This document shows, piece by piece, positions 53,195 to 56,647 of a DNA stretch of 56,647 bases; positions within the stretch are counted from its first letter, which is position 1, and the number at the start of each line of letters is the position of its first letter. The DNA comes from an uncultured Gammaproteobacteria bacterium (GTDB lineage: Bacteria; Pseudomonadota; Gammaproteobacteria; Magnimaribacterales; Magnimaribacteraceae), in NCBI GenBank assembly GCA_913045055.1, contig CAJWPI010000009.1, positions 1-56,647 of the forward strand, in the 5' to 3' direction. The notes below the pieces were generated by a model, which had not been told where the DNA came from, did not search any database, and saw only the letters and a program-made list of their open reading frames with translations. The translations under genes and the position numbers were made by a program.

Positions 53195-53983
53195 ATGGAT
53201 TTGAACTTATCAAGCAAGTTGGCTTTAGTTACTGCTGCAAGTCAAGGATTAGGGAAAGCTGCAGCCATTGAACTTGCTAGAGAAGGATGTAATTTGGTTA
53301 TTTGTTCTTCTAATGAAGAAAAAATAGCTAAAGCAGCTAAAGAGATTGAGAAAATAAGCTCAAGCAAGGTTACAGCAATTAAAGCTGATCTTAGTGACGA
53401 TAAACAGATTGAACTTTTATTTAATCAAATAAATAAAGATTTCTCAGGTGTTGACATAGTAGTAAACAATGCTGGAGGGCCTCCTTTATCAACCTTTGAA
53501 AGTGTTTCTGATGAAGAGTGGGAAAAGGCGTTTAACTTAACCATGATGTCTGCTTTAAGAATTTCTAGACTAGCTCTACCCCATATGAAAAAACAACAAT
53601 GGGGAAGAATAATCAATATATCCTCATACTCAGTAAAGACCCCTGTATCTGGTTTGTTTATATCTAATACTATTCGTTTAGGAGTTTTAGGATGGGCCAA
53701 AGCTCTATCAGATGAGGTGGCTAAAGATGGCATTACCATTAATACTGTTTGTCCAGGTTCCACTAGAACGGAACGCATTAATCAACTAATAAAAAATAGT
53801 GCTGAAAACTCTGGAAAAAGCTTAAAAGATGCAGAAAAGTCCATGGCAGCAAGTATTCCAATGGGAAGAATTGGAGAACCTGAAGAATTAGCTTCTCTTA
53901 TTGCATATTTAGCTTCGGAAAAAGCAGCTTATATTACCGGAGCAGCTATTCAAGTAGATGGAGGGGCTACAAGGGGATATTAA
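53195..53983 (+). CDS. atypical SDR lacking the YxxxK catalytic pair
   Basis: The 262-residue protein has an SDR fold (TAASQGLG at 13-20, NNAGGPP at 91-97, NISSYS at 141-146, and the C-terminal DGGATRGY). At the active site, where FabG reads YSAAK, it reads SNTIR (157-161). By spacing from Ser144, Tyr becomes Ser157 and Lys becomes Arg161. I recall a wider SDR subgroup with SNxxR, so this may be a true variant and not decay. Catalysis must differ or be absent. The mRNA may be leaderless: no ribosome site, and a -10-like box lies six bases upstream. It is divergent from the ggt operon. Confidence 0.83.
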   Translation: MDLNLSSKLALVTAASQGLGKAAAIELAREGCNLVICSSNEEKIAKAAKEIEKISSSKVTAIKADLSDDKQIELLFNQINKDFSGVDIVVNNAGGPPLSTFESVSDEEWEKAFNLTMMSALRISRLALPHMKKQQWGRIINISSYSVKTPVSGLFISNTIRLGVLGWAKALSDEVAKDGITINTVCPGSTRTERINQLIKNSAENSGKSLKDAEKSMAASIPMGRIGEPEELASLIAYLASEKAAYITGAAIQVDGGATRGY

Positions 53984-53984
53984 A

Positions 53985-54320
53985 TTAGGAAATAAACTCT
54001 TGGAACATAGATTCTAACTTACTAGCTTCTTTCTTTTTATACTTCAAAAAGATATAAGTTAGAAAAGAAATAAAACCAGCAATAATTAAAGGGGTAGCAA
54101 AATAACCTATGTAGAAGTACATATTTTGCTCTTTTGGAATTCCTCCACCATATAATTGCAATAATAGAGTAGCAAAGAATAATGCAGAAAAAACTATCTT
54201 CGTAGTTCTTATTCTTTCCTTGTATGCGGAACTGTCTCTAATTAGCTGTTCAAGAGAAAATTTATGCTCCTCTCCTTCCAACTTAACAGTTAATTCTCCT
54301 TCGCTGTAATACCAGTACAT
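53985..54320 (-). CDS. small two-span membrane protein, unknown
   Basis: I prefer the ATG at 54320 (111 residues, MYWYYSEGELTV), which has an AGGA about 11 bases upstream; an in-frame GTG at 54356 has none. The first 45 residues are charged, then come two membrane spans (about 50-65 and 75-98) joined by a loop with GGGIPKEQ. The tail is Lys-rich (LKYKKKEASKL). I do not recognise the family. The stop is one base from the convergent SDR stop. Confidence 0.6.
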   Translation of the reverse strand: MYWYYSEGELTVKLEGEEHKFSLEQLIRDSSAYKERIRTTKIVFSALFFATLLLQLYGGGIPKEQNMYFYIGYFATPLIIAGFISFLTYIFLKYKKKEASKLESMFQEFIS

Positions 54321-54462
54321 TTTCTTTATTTTCCTATTCTCTTTTAATTCTAACACTCATTCGTTGAAAGGCACTAGCCCTTCCTGTCAATCTTAATTTG
54401 GTATAACCTAAGCAACTATCTGTAAAACATAAGATTGAATTTCTTAAAAATTTATTTAAATA

Positions 54463-55242
54463 ATGGGAAGATTAGAAGGTAAGGTAGCTATAGTAACTGG
54501 TGCAGCAAGAGGAATAGGTGCATCTATAGCAACAAAATTACATCAGGAAGGTGCAGATGTTGTCGTGACAGATATTCTCGAAGAGGAAGTCCACGCTTCT
54601 GCTAAAGCAATTTCAAAAGAATGTTTGTCCTTCAAACATGATGTGTCTAGAAAAGAAGATTGGGAAACTATCTGTAAACAGGTTAAAGAGAAGAAAAATA
54701 AAATAGACATCCTTGTAAACAATGCGGGTAGACTTTTATTTCAGACTCTTTTAGAAACTGAGGAAGAGGATTTTAGAAAAGTTCATGAAGTTAACGTATT
54801 AGGAACCTTTCTTGGAATGCAAATTATAGGAAAGGAAATGGTTAGTTCAAAGAATGGATCTATTATAAATATATGCTCATCTTCTGGAATAGAAGGCTCC
54901 AATGGATTGCTTGCTTACACTGGCTCTAAATTTGCTATTAGAGGCATGAGTAAAGTAGCAGCTTTGGAACTAGGTCCGCTTGGAGTCAGAGTCAATTCTG
55001 TCTACCCAGCAGGTATGAATACAATTATGGGAAATCCGCTAAGCCTTCCAAAAGAAGAAGTTGATTTGGGTTTCAAACAGTTCCCCGCTCAACGAATTGG
55101 AAACCCTGAGGAAGTAGCAAATGCAGTAGTCTTTCTTGCTTCAGATGAAAGTAGTTATTGTATGGGTACTGAACTAAGTGTTGATGGAGGAATGACTTCG
55201 GGACGTTATTACTTCAATGCTCCAGGAGCACCTGAAGTTTAA
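54463..55242 (+). CDS. short-chain dehydrogenase, 3-alpha/20-beta-hydroxysteroid type
   Basis: The 259-residue SDR has TGAARGIG, NNAG, SSSGIEGSNG and the catalytic YTGSK. The segment MNTIMGNPL and the C-terminal GGMTSG resemble 3alpha,20beta-hydroxysteroid or related alcohol dehydrogenases. Asp after strand 2 (VTDILEE) points to NAD(H). The substrate is unknown. Its stop codon lies in an inverted repeat shared with the convergent ATP-grasp gene. Confidence 0.85.
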   Translation: MGRLEGKVAIVTGAARGIGASIATKLHQEGADVVVTDILEEEVHASAKAISKECLSFKHDVSRKEDWETICKQVKEKKNKIDILVNNAGRLLFQTLLETEEEDFRKVHEVNVLGTFLGMQIIGKEMVSSKNGSIINICSSSGIEGSNGLLAYTGSKFAIRGMSKVAALELGPLGVRVNSVYPAGMNTIMGNPLSLPKEEVDLGFKQFPAQRIGNPEEVANAVVFLASDESSYCMGTELSVDGGMTSGRYYFNAPGAPEV

Positions 55243-55270
55243 TGAAGTGTTCTTTCTAGATTCATTAAAC
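55237..55270. terminator. inverted repeat over two convergent stop codons
   Basis: GTTTAATGAA (55237-55246) and TTCATTAAAC (55261-55270) are perfect inverted copies with a 14-base spacer. Each arm holds the stop of one gene. It may act as a weak two-way terminator, though no T run follows. Confidence 0.45.
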
Positions 55271-56563
55271 CAGAGAAATCATTCTACAAGCTTGCATTTC
55301 TGAAGGTTCTAATTCCTTTTCTTTTATTTCTTTAAATTGTTCAAAATTTCCAACAACTACTTGCCATACATTAACTTTATTTACTCCTTCAACCGCAATT
55401 GTATAGGGGCTAAAACCCATTGGCGCTATGGAAAAATCATGCAAAGAATGAGAAAAAAGATGCCTATCTACAAAATCTAGATAATCTTCTAGTTTATCTT
55501 CTGAGACTTGATCAAAGAAAGCTACGGCTCCTTCAGTACTTTTATCTTGGCCTATCCTTTTTAACATTTCTGCAGGAAACAACCCTCCGGTGTACCTAGC
55601 ATTAATTTCAGTTATAAGGATATCTTTGCCTTTGATAAAGAAATCTAAACCACAATTTAATCCTTCAGGTGATGAATAACCCAGCTCTCTTGCATACTCA
55701 CCTACTTTTAATAAAGCATTCTGTTGAGATTGATCTAACTCAAGATTTGCATTTAAATAGTTTCCTACCCACACACCTTCACTAAAAAGTATTTTTCTTG
55801 TATTCGCTATTTCAATATTTGTATCAGATACCAATAAATCTACCGTCATTTCAGTCCATTCGGAATGATTAAGACGTTGCTGCAAAACCAGCTCAAGGTC
55901 ATCATCATATTCTTTTAGATAATCTTTAGCTGCACCAACTGAGTCAATTACAGTAACATTTCTTGCTCCTGAAAGACCCATAACCTTGAGCATTACCTCA
56001 GGACCATGATCATTAAGAAAATTGCTCACTTCTGGGCTGTCTAAATTATTCTTTGAACAAACAAAGGTTTGTGGAACGGGAATATTATTTTCTTCTGCTG
56101 TCCTTGCAAGATGCATTTTTGAATTGACGGTTTGACTCATCAACAGGCTTTCAGGGTCTTGATGTAATTGTTGATTAGATCTACTGATTAAGTGTATAGC
56201 GACAAGATCTATATCGCCTCTGTCTCTTTCAACGTTAGCATAATAGGAATCCATAGGATAATAAAAAGCGTTCTCCAGAGGTATTGGTTTTATACCCATG
56301 TTATTAAAAAAAGAATGATATCTTGAAAGTACCGTTTGCCATTCCTCCTTTTTAAATTCTTCGTAAAAGGAAGTTTTATCAGAAGGCTTACCCATGTAAA
56401 GTGAGGCTACCTGAAGAGCACACATCAAATTTTTATTTTCAGCATCATCTATTAACTGCTTAGCCGTTAGATTTTCTCTTAAAAAATGCAATTCTAAGTC
56501 GTCAGCTGACAAAGCATAAAAAACCGGTTTCTCTTGATTGGGGAAGAATGATCCTACTTTCAT
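55265..56563 (-). CDS. ATP-grasp domain ligase, unknown substrate
   Basis: The 432-residue protein has a pre-ATP-grasp N-terminal part (1-145) and an ATP-grasp fold. The fold shows VPQTFVCSKNN (163-173), a probable ATP-binding Lys193 in VMLKVMGLSGARNV, the acidic GLDFFI (305-310), and the metal-binding ITEINARYTGG (317-327, Glu319 and Asn321). These enzymes join a carboxylate to an amine or thiol through an acyl phosphate. The motif set reminds me of peptide-ligase and PGM1-like groups, not of PurK, DdlB or carbamoyl-phosphate synthase. No biosynthetic partners are in view. It is followed (upstream on its strand) by tRNA-Asp. Confidence 0.75.
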   Translation of the reverse strand: MKVGSFFPNQEKPVFYALSADDLELHFLRENLTAKQLIDDAENKNLMCALQVASLYMGKPSDKTSFYEEFKKEEWQTVLSRYHSFFNNMGIKPIPLENAFYYPMDSYYANVERDRGDIDLVAIHLISRSNQQLHQDPESLLMSQTVNSKMHLARTAEENNIPVPQTFVCSKNNLDSPEVSNFLNDHGPEVMLKVMGLSGARNVTVIDSVGAAKDYLKEYDDDLELVLQQRLNHSEWTEMTVDLLVSDTNIEIANTRKILFSEGVWVGNYLNANLELDQSQQNALLKVGEYARELGYSSPEGLNCGLDFFIKGKDILITEINARYTGGLFPAEMLKRIGQDKSTEGAVAFFDQVSEDKLEDYLDFVDRHLFSHSLHDFSIAPMGFSPYTIAVEGVNKVNVWQVVVGNFEQFKEIKEKELEPSEMQACRMISLV

Positions 56564-56593
56564 ATAACAATTTCCTTCATAACCTTTTAAATA

Positions 56594-56647
56594 TGGCGGA
56601 CCGGACGAGATTTGAACTCGCGACCTCCTGCGTGACAGGCAGGCGTT
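56594..56647 (-). tRNA. tRNA-Asp (GTC), 5' part beyond window
   Basis: The visible 54 bases contain anticodon stem CCTGC/GCAGG with loop CTGTCAC (anticodon GTC), T loop TTCAAAT, acceptor 3' strand CCGGTCC, G73 and encoded CCA. The D arm and acceptor 5' strand lie past the window end. Confidence 0.93.

Overview
The window is chromosomal DNA from an AT-rich, gene-dense bacterium that looks like a streamlined marine gammaproteobacterium. SAR86-like is my best guess: the evidence is gene order plus two very large TonB-dependent receptors, and no marker gene was placed on a tree. Genes are mostly a few bases apart or overlapping. No gap without a gene exceeds about 230 bases. I saw no insertion sequence, phage gene, CRISPR array or rRNA.

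Region 1 (1-9 kb): a truncated cysteine-rich lipoprotein gene, the 5' half of a tRNA-Ala gene, a methyltransferase, a crotonase, a small membrane protein and a lysophospholipase-like hydrolase. Then come the housekeeping genes rnhA-dnaQ-gltX (minus) and gloB-mltD (plus). Region 2 (9-25 kb): oppABC without ATPases, a TonB receptor, fabI, and the classic quality-control block tig-clpP-clpX-lon-hupB-ppiD. Promoters resembling the heat-shock sigma32 class lie before clpP and lon. The order tig...ppiD, fabI, peptide transporter, mltD, gloB, methyltransferase, rnhA, dnaQ resembles the block I recall from Pseudomonas.

Region 3 (24.5-38.7 kb): tRNA-His, acyP, tRNA-Arg, an SDR, dadA, tRNA-Pro and folD. 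Next is an acyl-CoA cluster: a flavin monooxygenase of Baeyer-Villiger type, an acyl-CoA synthetase, a FabY-type ketosynthase, an ACAD10/11-type acyl-CoA dehydrogenase, an APH-fold kinase, a DUF6285 protein and an SDR. The last parts match the levulinate/4-hydroxyacyl-CoA (lva) logic. The gpsA-DUF4389-GST-SDR operon follows.

Region 4 (38.8-56.6 kb): a glutamine-synthetase-family ligase with an SDR; a patatin-thioredoxin-M48 envelope operon; a second TonB receptor with a DASS-type anion transporter; and an operon of a beta-lactamase-family hydrolase and two gamma-glutamyltransferases, one with altered substrate-binding residues. An 18-bp perfect palindrome lies between that operon and a divergent SDR that lacks the YxxxK catalytic pair. 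The window ends with another SDR, an orphan ATP-grasp ligase and the 3' part of tRNA-Asp.

Together the genes suggest an organism that takes up peptides and other large substrates by TonB receptors, trims them in the periplasm, and degrades unusual (hydroxy- or keto-) acyl chains. The most interesting leads are the lva-like cluster next to a monooxygenase, the GGT pair with its palindromic control region, and the broken tRNA-Ala.
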